Below, one piece after another: positions 44,574-57,400 of a stretch of 64,000 nt of DNA. Numbering within the stretch: the stretch's first letter is position 1; every line of letters begins with the position of its first letter. A program made the translations under genes and the position numbers. The DNA comes from Mycobacteroides abscessus ATCC 19977. Its GTDB lineage: Bacteria; Actinomycetota; Actinomycetes; Mycobacteriales; Mycobacteriaceae. The notes under the pieces are model-generated. The model saw only the letters and a program-made list of their open reading frames with translations. It searched no databases and was not told the DNA's origin. The stretch lies in the NCBI RefSeq assembly GCF_000069185.1, contig NC_010397.1, positions 124,001 through 188,000 on the forward strand, in the 5' to 3' direction.

Positions 44574-45484
44574 GTGAGGAAGCAGCTCCGACCGTGGGGC
44601 CGCCCAAGAACCTTGTCTCGGGGATCGTCAAGGCGGTCCGCCCTCGGCAGTGGGTGAAGAACATCCTGGTCTTCGCGGCGCCGTTGGCGGCCCTCGGCGA
44701 CATTCCGCCGCACGACTACCGCACGGTTTTCACCAAGGTCGCGATTGCATTCGTAGTGTTCAGCATGGCGGCGTCGTCGATCTACCTGATCAACGACGCC
44801 CGCGATGTCGAAGCCGACCGCCAGCACCCCACCAAGCGCTTCCGGCCGATTGCCGCGGGGGTGCTGCCCGTACCGGCCGCCTATGGGCTTTCGGTGGTGC
44901 TGGCCGCCGGATCCCTGGCCATCGCGTCACAGGTCAATGCGAACCTCGTGGTGGTCATCGCGATCTACATCGCAATCCAGCTGGGTTACTGCTTCGGCCT
45001 GAAACACCAACCAGTCATCGACATCTGCATTGTGTCGTCGGCCTACCTGATCCGTGCCATCGCCGGAGGTGTGGCCGCCGGTGTGTATCTGTCGCAGTGG
45101 TTCTTGCTGATCATGGCCTTTGGATCGCTCATGATGACCGCGGGTAAGCGCTACGCCGAGCTGCAGATCGTGGAGAAGACCGGCGCGAAGATCCGCAAGT
45201 CGCTCGAGGGATACACCGCGAGCTACCTGAGATTCGTCTGGACCTTGGCCGCCACAGCCGTTGTGGTCTGTTACGGGCTGTGGGCCTTCGAACGCGACCA
45301 CCGGGCCGGCTCCTGGTTTGTGGCTTCGATGATTCCGTTCACCATCGCGGTGCTGCGTTACGCGGTGGACGTCGACGGGGGCGAGGCGGGGGAGCCCGAG
45401 GAGATCGCTCTGGGGGACAGGGTGCTTCAGTTCCTGTTCGTCGCATGGATCGGATCGCTCGGTGCGGCCTTCTACTTCTCCTGA
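44570..45484 (+). CDS. ubiA: Decaprenyl-phosphate phosphoribosyltransferase (UbiA family)
   Basis: 304 residues with several membrane helices. NDARDVEADRQHPTKRFRP contains the first aspartate-rich motif; a second conserved region is RYAELQIVEKTG. It joins phosphoribosyl pyrophosphate to decaprenyl phosphate, the first step to decaprenylphosphoryl arabinose, which the Emb proteins and AftB use. It overlaps the genes either side. Confidence 0.93.
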   Translation: MSEEAAPTVGPPKNLVSGIVKAVRPRQWVKNILVFAAPLAALGDIPPHDYRTVFTKVAIAFVVFSMAASSIYLINDARDVEADRQHPTKRFRPIAAGVLPVPAAYGLSVVLAAGSLAIASQVNANLVVVIAIYIAIQLGYCFGLKHQPVIDICIVSSAYLIRAIAGGVAAGVYLSQWFLLIMAFGSLMMTAGKRYAELQIVEKTGAKIRKSLEGYTASYLRFVWTLAATAVVVCYGLWAFERDHRAGSWFVASMIPFTIAVLRYAVDVDGGEAGEPEEIALGDRVLQFLFVAWIGSLGAAFYFS

Positions 45485-47483
45485 GCGGCCACGGGCCGTG
45501 GGCCCCAGTAATGGGCTGACTCGCTTCACGGTGTGGGTCAGCGTCCTCACCGTGACCGTGCTGTTCGGGTGGGGCGCCTGGCAGCGGCGCTGGATCGCCG
45601 ATGACGGGCTCATCGTGCTGCGCACCGTGCGAAATCTGCTGGCGGGCAACGGGCCCGTCTTCAACAAGGGAGAGCGCGTAGAGGCCAATACCTCCACGCT
45701 GTGGACATACCTGACCTATCTGGGCGGTTGGGCCGGGGGCGGCATGCGCCTGGAATACGTGGCGCTGACCTTGTCACTGGTCCTGAGCCTGGTGGGTGTG
45801 GCCTTGGCCATCCTGGGCACCGCCCGGCTGTACGCTCCTCTTCTTGCCGGGCGTGCGGCCGTGATGGTTCCAGCGGGGATGCTGGTGTACATCGCGATCC
45901 CGCCGGCGCGTGACTTCGCCACCTCCGGCCTCGAAAACGGTTTGGTGCTGGCGTATTTGGGTGGGCTGTGGCTCATGATGGTGAAGTGGGCGCAGGCCGT
46001 GCGCACGCCGGTGACCCTTGATCGGCGCGGTGGCCCACACCAGCCGGTGGATCCGCGGATCGTTCACGCCCAGAGAGATCAGCGGGACGTTCTCAGCAGG
46101 CGATTCACGGTGGGGCTGGCCTTCCTCGCCGGCCTGAGCGTGCTGATTCGCCCGGAGCTGGCGCTCATCGGCGGCGGCTTCCTGGTGATGATGCTGGTTG
46201 CCGCCCGCGGATTCATGAGCCGGATATGGATCGTGGTCGCCGGTGGCGCACTGCCCGTGCTCTACCAGATTTTCCGGATGGGCTACTACGGCCTCTTGGT
46301 GCCCAGCACAGCGATCGCCAAGGATGCCTCGGGTTCCAAGTGGGGGCAGGGGTTCGTCTACCTGCAGAACATGAACTCCCCGTACCTGATCTGGATTCCG
46401 GCGGTATTGCTCATCGCGCTGGGTGTGGCCGCCTACCAGGCCCGCCGCGGGCAGTGGTGGGTGCGGCAGGTGGCGGCTCCCGGTTACGGCTGGTTGGCTC
46501 GCCTCGTGCAAAACCCTACGGCCGTCGTCGTTTTCATGCTCGTGAGCGGATTTGTTCAGGGTGTGTACTGGATCCGCCAGGGTGGGGACTTCATGCACGC
46601 CCGGGTGTTGTTGACCCCCGTGTTCTGCATGTTGCTTCCGATCTCGGTGGTTCCGCTGGCAGCTCCCGATAGCGCGGCCTTCACCCCCAAGAAGGCGCGT
46701 CTGCTCACAGCGGCCACCATCGGGTTGTTCGCCGGTATCGCGGGCTGGTCCGTCTGGGTGGCCAACTCGCCGGGCATGGCAGGTGACGGCACCAAGGTCA
46801 CCTATAGCGGCATCGTCGATGAGCGCCGTTTCTACGCGCAGGCCACAGGTGTCGCCCACCCGCTGACCGCAGCGGACTATCTCAACTACCCCCGCATGCG
46901 GGCGGTGCTGGTGGCGATCGACAACACCCCCGACGGCGCGCTGTTACTTCCATCGGGGAACTACGACCAATGGGATGTGGCACCGGCGATCCCGCCACCG
47001 CCGCCGATCCCGCACGGGTACCGCGGACCACATGCGGTGCTGTTCACCAACCTGGGCATGCTCGGCATGAACCTGGGCCTGGACGTACGGATCGTGGATC
47101 AGATCGGTTTGGCTAACCCGCTGGCCGCGCATACCGCGCGTATCACCGATGGGCGCATCGGCCACGACAAAAACCTGTTCCCGGACTGGATGATCGCCGA
47201 CGGGCCGTGGCTCAAGCGTTATCCCTATATCCCCAGGTACATCGATCAAGACTGGGTGGCCGAGGCCGTCGAGGCGCTGAAATGTCCGCAGACCGACGCC
47301 ATGCTCAGTGCGGTGCGCAAACCGTTGTCGCCGCGGTTGTTCGTGTCCAACATGCTGCACTCCTATGAGTTCACGACCTATCGGATCGATCGTGTGCCGC
47401 GCTTTGAACTGGCGCGATGCGGTCTGCCGATGCCGAAGCTGGACACTCCTTCGTACACCGGGCTGCCGGCAACCGGTCCGTAG
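45462..47483 (+). CDS. aftB: Terminal beta-1,2-arabinofuranosyltransferase AftB
   Basis: 673 residues. Polytopic GT-C transferase with the first-loop acidic pair in RRWIADDGLIVLRT and a large C-terminal exterior domain (about 450-673). It adds the terminal beta-1,2-arabinofuranose to arabinan, the site of mycolate attachment. GTG 45462 overlaps ubiA by 23 bp; a later start near 45531 would give a length closer to the M. tuberculosis protein. Confidence 0.92.
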   Translation: MRPSTSPERPRAVGPSNGLTRFTVWVSVLTVTVLFGWGAWQRRWIADDGLIVLRTVRNLLAGNGPVFNKGERVEANTSTLWTYLTYLGGWAGGGMRLEYVALTLSLVLSLVGVALAILGTARLYAPLLAGRAAVMVPAGMLVYIAIPPARDFATSGLENGLVLAYLGGLWLMMVKWAQAVRTPVTLDRRGGPHQPVDPRIVHAQRDQRDVLSRRFTVGLAFLAGLSVLIRPELALIGGGFLVMMLVAARGFMSRIWIVVAGGALPVLYQIFRMGYYGLLVPSTAIAKDASGSKWGQGFVYLQNMNSPYLIWIPAVLLIALGVAAYQARRGQWWVRQVAAPGYGWLARLVQNPTAVVVFMLVSGFVQGVYWIRQGGDFMHARVLLTPVFCMLLPISVVPLAAPDSAAFTPKKARLLTAATIGLFAGIAGWSVWVANSPGMAGDGTKVTYSGIVDERRFYAQATGVAHPLTAADYLNYPRMRAVLVAIDNTPDGALLLPSGNYDQWDVAPAIPPPPPIPHGYRGPHAVLFTNLGMLGMNLGLDVRIVDQIGLANPLAAHTARITDGRIGHDKNLFPDWMIADGPWLKRYPYIPRYIDQDWVAEAVEALKCPQTDAMLSAVRKPLSPRLFVSNMLHSYEFTTYRIDRVPRFELARCGLPMPKLDTPSYTGLPATGP

Positions 47484-47544
47484 GGTGTTCGTGCCCGGCC
47501 CCTCGAGGCGGCCGCCGTCGTGTCTGATTTGTGATCCCAATTAG

Positions 47545-48648
<1,104 letters not shown>

Positions 48649-48725
48649 GATCCCGGGGCACCTTGGGAAGGTCCGCAGGCGCACGTAGTGGGAAATCGAT
48701 TGAGACAGATGGGAAAACGAAGTAA

Positions 48726-49727
<1,002 letters not shown>

Positions 49728-49740
49728 GCATAAGCAGTAC

Positions 49741-49787
49741 AAAGAGCGGTGGTCACTCTCCGTGGAGGGGGGTGGCCACCGCTCTTT
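49741..49787 (+). terminator. Intrinsic terminator after antigen 85 copy 2
   Basis: A 16-bp stem (AAAGAGCGGTGGTCAC with GTGGCCACCGCTCTTT, one G-T pair) encloses a 15-base loop and ends in a run of five Ts. This is the clearest intrinsic terminator in the window. Copy 3 must therefore have its own promoter in the following 197 bp. Confidence 0.9.
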
Positions 49788-49963
49788 TTGTCTTCGCCGG
49801 GTTGTGTCTCGGTAAAACATCGGTCCGGTTGCGGTGCGCCAACAACCGCGAAACAACGCCGAGGGGATGTGTTGACAGTCCCCCTGATGTGGTTGACTAC
49901 CTCGGGAACCCCAGGGGCGTCCATCGGGATGTCCATCGGCCTGACATGTGTAACGCCGATTGA

Positions 49964-50962
<999 letters not shown>

Positions 50963-50981
50963 GCGCAAGAGCAATCTCGGG

Positions 50982-51022
50982 CGGCGGCGGCCACTCTGTC
51001 TCAGGACAGGTGGCCGCCGCCG
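50982..51022 (+). terminator. Hairpin after antigen 85 copy 3
   Basis: GGCGGCGGCCAC (50983-50994) and GTGGCCGCCGCC (51010-51021) form a 12-bp perfect G+C stem with a 15-base loop, 20 bp after the stop codon. There is no proper U tract. It probably acts as a terminator. Confidence 0.7.
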
Positions 51023-51202
51023 TCGTCATTTCGGGGGGGGACTGGCCGATGGGCCACAATCACGTAACGAATTCTGTGCTGTGGCGATCATTTGCGCAGG
51101 TGCGAGGCGCATCGGTTCGGTAGCCTCGCTCGGTGTTGCCGGTACCTTGGAGCAAGCGAGAGCACGCTGCGAGACCGCACGTCAAGAATGGCCAGGAGAC
51201 AC

Positions 51203-52213
51203 ATGCCCAAGAGCTCGAACAGTAAACGGCACCGGATTCTCGGTATGGCCGCGGCGCTGGCCGTCGCCGTCGTCGTCATTCTGGTGATCGCGATCGTCGT
51301 GGTCATCGTCCGCAGGCCCGCAGACGTCACGCCGGGTGCGCAGGTGCCGGTTACCACGACGCCGCCGTTGACGCGGCCGGGCCAGAAGCCCAGGCCGGCC
51401 TTCCAGAGCGCAGACTGCCCCGACGTGCAGGCGCTGATCATCCCGGGCACCTGGGAGTCGTCCCGCACGGACGACCCCCTTAATCCGACAGAGTTTCCGC
51501 GCTCATTGCTGCTGAACGTGTCCCGGCCCATCAGCGAGAAGTTTGACAAGGCCCGGCTGCAGACCTGGACGGTGCCCTACACCGCCCAGTTCCATAACCC
51601 CTTCGCGAACGACAACCAGATGTCATACAACGACAGCCGCAAGGAGGGCACCGACCGGGCCGTCAAGCAGCTCTCCGAGATGTATGACCGGTGCCCGCTC
51701 ACCAGCTACGTCATCATCGGTTTCTCGCAGGGCGCGGTGATCGCCGGTGATATCGCCAATCAGATAGGTAACGGTGAGGGGCCCGTGGACCAGGATCTGG
51801 TGCTGGGCGTGACATTGATCGCCGATGGCCGTCGCCAGGATGGCGTGGGGCAGTCACCCGGACCGAACCCGCCCGGGCAGGGCGCGGAGGTCACTCTCGG
51901 GGACCTGGGTGTGCTGGATTCCTTCGGGCTGAAAATGACGGGCCCGCGCCCCGGCGGGTTCGGCGAGCTCAACGACCGCACCAACCAGATCTGTGGCACC
52001 GGCGACCTGATCTGTGCGGCGCCTCCGGACGCGTTCAACATCTCCAACCTGGGTAAGACGCTGGACATTCTCTCTGGCGGGGCGGGCGCACCCGTGCACG
52101 CGCTGTACGCCACGCCGGAGTTCTGGCAGATTGACGGCAACGCCGCGACGGTATGGACCACCAACTGGGCCGAGGGGCTCATTGAGAACGCTCCCCACCC
52201 GAAGCACGGATGA
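51203..52213 (+). CDS. Rv3802-type cutinase-like lipase/thioesterase of the mycolate locus
   Basis: 336 residues. A membrane-anchoring segment ([18 protein letters not shown]) precedes a cutinase-fold domain with [11 protein letters not shown], the nucleophile [14 protein letters not shown] and disulfide cysteines. Rv3802 is an essential phospholipase/thioesterase linked to mycolate regulation. ATG 51203 follows GGAGA at a suitable distance; the upstream frame start at 51092 was not used. Confidence 0.9.
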   Translation: MPKSSNSKRHRILGMAAALAVAVVVILVIAIVVVIVRRPADVTPGAQVPVTTTPPLTRPGQKPRPAFQSADCPDVQALIIPGTWESSRTDDPLNPTEFPRSLLLNVSRPISEKFDKARLQTWTVPYTAQFHNPFANDNQMSYNDSRKEGTDRAVKQLSEMYDRCPLTSYVIIGFSQGAVIAGDIANQIGNGEGPVDQDLVLGVTLIADGRRQDGVGQSPGPNPPGQGAEVTLGDLGVLDSFGLKMTGPRPGGFGELNDRTNQICGTGDLICAAPPDAFNISNLGKTLDILSGGAGAPVHALYATPEFWQIDGNAATVWTTNWAEGLIENAPHPKHG

Positions 52214-52516
52214 TCGCCTGACAAGCGTTGATGTCATCTTCACAACAGGACGCCAAGATATTTGGCTGGCGCGGTACGCTCACCTAAGATTAAGAGAAAA
52301 ATAAGACTGCAAGCCGTTCGCGGGCCCGAGTGATTTTGGTTGGCCGACGCCGACCGATAATCTCGTCGCGAATGGCCGCCTGAGCTGCCGTAGTACGCGA
52401 TTGCCTCTCGGTACGATCATCGAGGATTTGACGTTCGCCCCGATGTCATGTCGGCGTGCACGAACTGTTCAGGCCCGCGAACCGCGCATCCGCGCCGTCA
52501 CAGGAGAGAAGTACAC
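52214..52516. other. Intergenic region upstream of fadD32
   Basis: 303 bp without a supported gene. It holds a short hairpin (GCCAA/TTGGC at 52252-52266) and a TTGACG hexamer at 52428-52433 that could be a -35 element. Nothing stronger was seen. It ends with GGAGAG, the fadD32 ribosome binding site. Confidence 0.5.
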
Positions 52517-54430
52517 ATGGCGTTCGACAACCCGTTCCTTGACTCGGCGGGTCATATCAAGTTCCCGGAGGACGGGAGCATCGTCGGGCACGTTGAGGGC
52601 TTCGCGCAGTCACAGGGTGAGAGCCTGGCGTACCGTTTCCTGGACTTTTCCACGGAGCGTGATGGCGCGTATATCGACATCACGTGGGCGCAGTTCGGTG
52701 CGCGTAACCGTGCGGTGGCGGCGCGTCTGCAGCAGGTGACCAAGCCGGGTGACCGTGTGGCCATCTTGGCTCCGCAGAGCCTTGATTACTTGGTGGCACA
52801 TTTCGGTGCGCTGTACGCCGGCGCGATTTCGGTGCCGTTGTTCGATCCGAGCGAGGCTGGTCATGCCGGGCGCCTGCATGCGGTGCTCGATGATTGCCAG
52901 CCTTCGGCGGTGTTGACCACCACCGATTGTGCCGAGGGGGTGCGCAAGTTCTTCCGCAATCGCCCGCCCAAGGAGCGCCCCCGTGTCATCGCGGTCGATG
53001 CGATTCCCAACGATGTGGGGTCGACCTGGGTCGAGCCGGTGGCGACCAAGGACACCATCGCGTATCTGCAGTACACCTCGGGCTCGACCCGGGCCCCCGC
53101 CGGTGTGCAGATCACTCACCTCAATGTGGCCACCAACCTGCTGCAGCTGATCGACGCGCTGTCCGCGCAAGAAGGCGCGCAGGGACACGAGGCGCTGCGT
53201 GGCTGCACCTGGCTGCCGTTCTTCCATGACATGGGCTTGATCACCGTGATGGTGCCGTCGATGCTCGGCAAGCACATGACCGTGATGAGTCCGGCGGCGT
53301 TTATTCGCCGTCCACTGCGCTGGTTGCGGGAAATGGCCGTCAAGGGCGAGGACCGTGGTGGTAGCTTCTCGGCGCTGCCGAACTTCGCCTTCGAGCATTG
53401 CGCGTTGCGCGGTGTGCCCAAGGAGGGCGAACCGCCGCTGGACCTGTCGAACATCCACTCGATCATCAATGGGTCCGAGCCGGTGTCGACGGCGTCGCTG
53501 AAGAAGTTCTGCGACGCCTTCGAACCGTACGGTTTTGATCCCAAGGCGATTCACCCCTCGTACGGCATGGCCGAGGCCACCTTGTTCGTCTCCTCGACCA
53601 TCTGGAACACCGAACCGGCGCGGGTGCTGCACGTGGACCGCACCGAGCTCAATGCCGGGCGCATCGTGCAGGTGGCCCCGGGCGCAGAGAACTCGCTGAC
53701 TCAGGTCTCCAGTGGCCGCATGGCCCGCGATGAGTGGGCGGTGATCGTCGACGGCGAGAGTGCCTCGGAGGTGCCCGACGGTCAGATCGGCCAGATCTGG
53801 TTGCACGGCAACAACATTGGCTCGGGCTACTGGGGCCGCCCGGAAGAGACCCGCGAAGCGTTCCAGAACACCCTCAAATCACGCATCCCGGCATCGCATG
53901 CCGAGGGCGCTCCGGACGACGCCAACTGGCTCAACACCGGTGACCTCGGAGTATGGGTCGATGGCGAGCTGTACATCACCGGTCGCGTCAAGGACCTGAT
54001 CATCGTCGACGGCCGCAACCACTACCCCCAAGACATCGAATACACCGCACAAGAAGCCAACAAGGCACTGCGCCCGGGATATGTCGCGGCCTTCTCGGTG
54101 CCGGCCAACCAGTTGCCGCAGGTGGTTTTCGACAATCCGCACGCCGGTTTGAAATACGACCCGGAGGATTCCTCCGAGCAGCTGGTCATCATCGGCGAGC
54201 GCAGCGTGGGCGGCCACAAGTCCGACAACCAAGCTGTCGGTGACGACGTGCGCGCCGCGGTCGCGGTACGCCACGGCGTCACCGTGCGCGATGTGCTGCT
54301 GGTCCCGGCGGGCTCGATCGCCCGGACCTCCAGCGGCAAGATCGCCCGCAGCGCCGCTCGAACCAGCTACCTGGACGGCAGCCTGCGCGGCGGCTACCAG
54401 CAGACCGCATTCCCCGACGACCGGCAGTAG
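52517..54430 (+). CDS. fadD32: Long-chain fatty acyl-AMP ligase FadD32
   Basis: 637 residues, matching the M. tuberculosis length. It activates meromycolic acid to the acyl-AMP and loads it on Pks13. The AMP-binding motif is [14 protein letters not shown]; other core motifs are [26 protein letters not shown] and [20 protein letters not shown]. Position next to pks13 confirms it. A 50-bp gap separates them. Confidence 0.97.
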   Translation: MAFDNPFLDSAGHIKFPEDGSIVGHVEGFAQSQGESLAYRFLDFSTERDGAYIDITWAQFGARNRAVAARLQQVTKPGDRVAILAPQSLDYLVAHFGALYAGAISVPLFDPSEAGHAGRLHAVLDDCQPSAVLTTTDCAEGVRKFFRNRPPKERPRVIAVDAIPNDVGSTWVEPVATKDTIAYLQYTSGSTRAPAGVQITHLNVATNLLQLIDALSAQEGAQGHEALRGCTWLPFFHDMGLITVMVPSMLGKHMTVMSPAAFIRRPLRWLREMAVKGEDRGGSFSALPNFAFEHCALRGVPKEGEPPLDLSNIHSIINGSEPVSTASLKKFCDAFEPYGFDPKAIHPSYGMAEATLFVSSTIWNTEPARVLHVDRTELNAGRIVQVAPGAENSLTQVSSGRMARDEWAVIVDGESASEVPDGQIGQIWLHGNNIGSGYWGRPEETREAFQNTLKSRIPASHAEGAPDDANWLNTGDLGVWVDGELYITGRVKDLIIVDGRNHYPQDIEYTAQEANKALRPGYVAAFSVPANQLPQVVFDNPHAGLKYDPEDSSEQLVIIGERSVGGHKSDNQAVGDDVRAAVAVRHGVTVRDVLLVPAGSIARTSSGKIARSAARTSYLDGSLRGGYQQTAFPDDRQ

Positions 54431-54480
54431 GCGATCCAGCATCGCCTCGCCATCCGATACTCCGGAGATAGGCCTCGAAC

Positions 54481-57400
54481 ATGACTGATACTCAACAGGA
54501 TTCGACACCAGAGACCAGCCTGGAAACCCCAGCTCCGGAGGTAGCGGCACCGACCGGCGGTGCCGGGCTGACCGTGCCCGAAATGCGCGAATGGCTGCGC
54601 AATTGGATCGCCAAGGCCACCGGGGTGAGCCCGGACCGTATCGACGACTCGGCGCCGATGGTCGAGATGGGTCTGTCCTCACGCGACGCCGTCGCGATGG
54701 CCGCCGACATCGAGGACCTCACCGGGGTCACCCTCACGGCCACCGTGGCCTTTCAGCACCCCACCATCGAGTCGCTGGCCACCCGCATCATCGAGGGCGA
54801 GCCCGAGGTGCCGGATGCCGGCGACGAGGACTGGTCGCGCGACCCGAAGATCGCCGCGGGCGAATTCGATATCGCGGTGGTCGGCCTGTCGGCGCGTCTG
54901 CCCGGCGACGTCAACAGCCCGGCGCAGCTGTGGGAGGCGCTGCTGGAGGGCCGCGACGCCATCACCGATCTGCCCGAGGGCCGGTGGGAAGAGTTCACCG
55001 CCGAGCCGCGTATTGCCGAGCGTGTGGCTCAGGCCGCCACCCGCGGTGGATATCTCAAGGACATCAAGGGATTCGACGCCGAGTTCTTCACGCTGTCCAA
55101 GATGGAAGCCGACAACATGGATCCGCAGCAGCGGATCGCGCTGGAATTGACTTGGGAGGCACTGGAAAACGCCCGTATTCCGGCATCCAGCCTCAAGGGT
55201 GAGAGCGTCGGTGTGTACATCGGTAGCTCCAACAATGACTACAGCTACTTGTCGGTGGCCGATCCCACCGTCACCCATCCGTACGCCATCACCGGTAACG
55301 CGAGTTCGATTATCGCGAACCGGGTTTCGTACTTCTATGACTTCCGTGGCCCGAGCGTCGCCGTCGACACGGCATGTTCCTCGTCGCTGGTCGCGGTGCA
55401 CCAAGGGGTGAAGGCCCTGCGCTCCGGTGAGGCCGATGTCGTGGTGGCCGGTGGCGTCAACGCACTCATCACGCCTGTGGTGACGGTCGGGTTCGACGAG
55501 GTCGGCGGCGTGCTGGCGCCCGATGGCCGGATCAAGTCCTTCTCGCAGGATGCCAACGGGTACAGCCGGTCCGAGGGCGGCGGCATGCTGGTGCTGAAGC
55601 GTCTCTCGGACGCGCGCCGCGACGGCGACCCGATCATGGCGATCATCGCGGGTTCGGCCGTCAACCACGACGGACGCTCCAACGGCCTGCTGGCCCCCAA
55701 CCCGGATGCCCAGGCCGAGGTGCTGCGCAAGGCCTACAAGGACGCCGGAATCGACCCCCGCAGTGTCGATGTCATCGAGGCGCACGGCACCGGCACCATC
55801 CTGGGCGACCCGATCGAGGCCGATGGGCTCGGGCGTGTGGTCGGCCGTGGCCGCGACGCCGACAAGCCCGCGCTGCTGGGCTCGGCGAAGTCGAACTTCG
55901 GACATCTGGAGTCCGCGGCCGGCGCCGCCAGCCTCTCGAAGATCGTGCTTGCCTTGCAGAACAACAAGGTTCCGCCGTCGATCAACTACACCGGCCCCAA
56001 CCCGTATATCGACTTCGACGCGATTCATCTGAAGGTTGTCGATCAGGTCTCCGAATGGCCGCGCTACAGCGGGCACGCCATCGCGGGCGTCTCCGGCTTC
56101 GGTTTCGGTGGAGCCAACGCCCACATCGTGGTGCGCGAAGTGCTGCCGATCGACCTGGTCGAACCCAGCGAAAGCACTGAGCCGGAGTCCGACGACGCCG
56201 ACACCAACGGCAAACATGCGGTGGCAGAGGCGGATACCGCTGACGGCGACGAATTCTCCGTCTCGCGCTTTGACGAGTACGGCGAGTTCACCGGCGGCTA
56301 TTCCGATGAGCCGTACGAGCTGCCCGGCCTGACCGATGAGGCCAAGCGGCTCAAGGAAGAGGGGCTGGCGGCGCTCGCTGCCGAAGAGCCGGTCGCTCCG
56401 GTTGTGCCGCTGTTCATCTCGGGCTTCCTGTCCTCACGCAAGAAGGCCGCCGCGGCGGCGCTGGCGGACTGGATGGAGACCGAAGAGGGGCAGTCTTACT
56501 CACTGGAGTCCATCGGGCGCTCGTTGTCGCGCCGCAACCATGGCCGCTCCCGCGCCGTGGTGCTGGCCCACGATCACGAGGAGGCCATCAAGGGCCTTCG
56601 TGCGGTGGCCGAGGGCAAGCAGAAGCCGTACGTGTACTCCGCGGACGGGCCGGTGAGCAATGGCCCGGTATGGGTGATGGCCGGTTTCGGAGCCCAGCAC
56701 CGCAAGATGGGCAAGAGCCTGTACCTGCGCGATCCGATCTTCGCCGAGTGGATCGACAAGGTCGACTCGTACGTGCAGGAAGAGCGTGGTTACTCCGTCG
56801 TCGAGCTCATCCTCGACGATTCGCACGAGTACGGCATCGAGACCAGTAACATCGCCATCTTCGCGATCCAGATCGGGCTCGGCGAGGTGCTCAAGGCGCA
56901 TGGCGCCAAGCCCACCGCGGTGATCGGACAGTCGCTGGGCGAGCCCGCGTCGGCCTATTTCGCGGGCGGGCTGTCGCTCGCCGACGCGACACGTGTCATC
57001 TGCTCGCGCGCCCATTTGATGGGTGAGGGCGAGGCGATGCTGTTCGGCGACTACATCCGGCTGATGGCGCTGGTCGAATACTCGGCCGACGAACTCAAGA
57101 CGGTGTTCGCCGACTTCCCCGATCTGGAAGTGTGCGTGTATGCCGCGCCGTCGCAGACCGTCATCGGTGGTCCGCCGGCGCAGGTTGACGCGATAGTGGC
57201 CCGCTGCGAGGCGGAAGGCAAGTTCGCGCGCAAGCTGCAGACCAAGGGCGCGGGCCATACGTCGCAGATGGATCCGCTGCTCGGCGAATTCGCCGCCGAA
57301 CTGCAGGGGATCGAGCCGATGTCCCCGAAGATCGGCATCTTCTCGACGGTCCACGAGGGCACCTTCATCCGCGGCGGCGGGGAGCCGGTCCACGATGTGG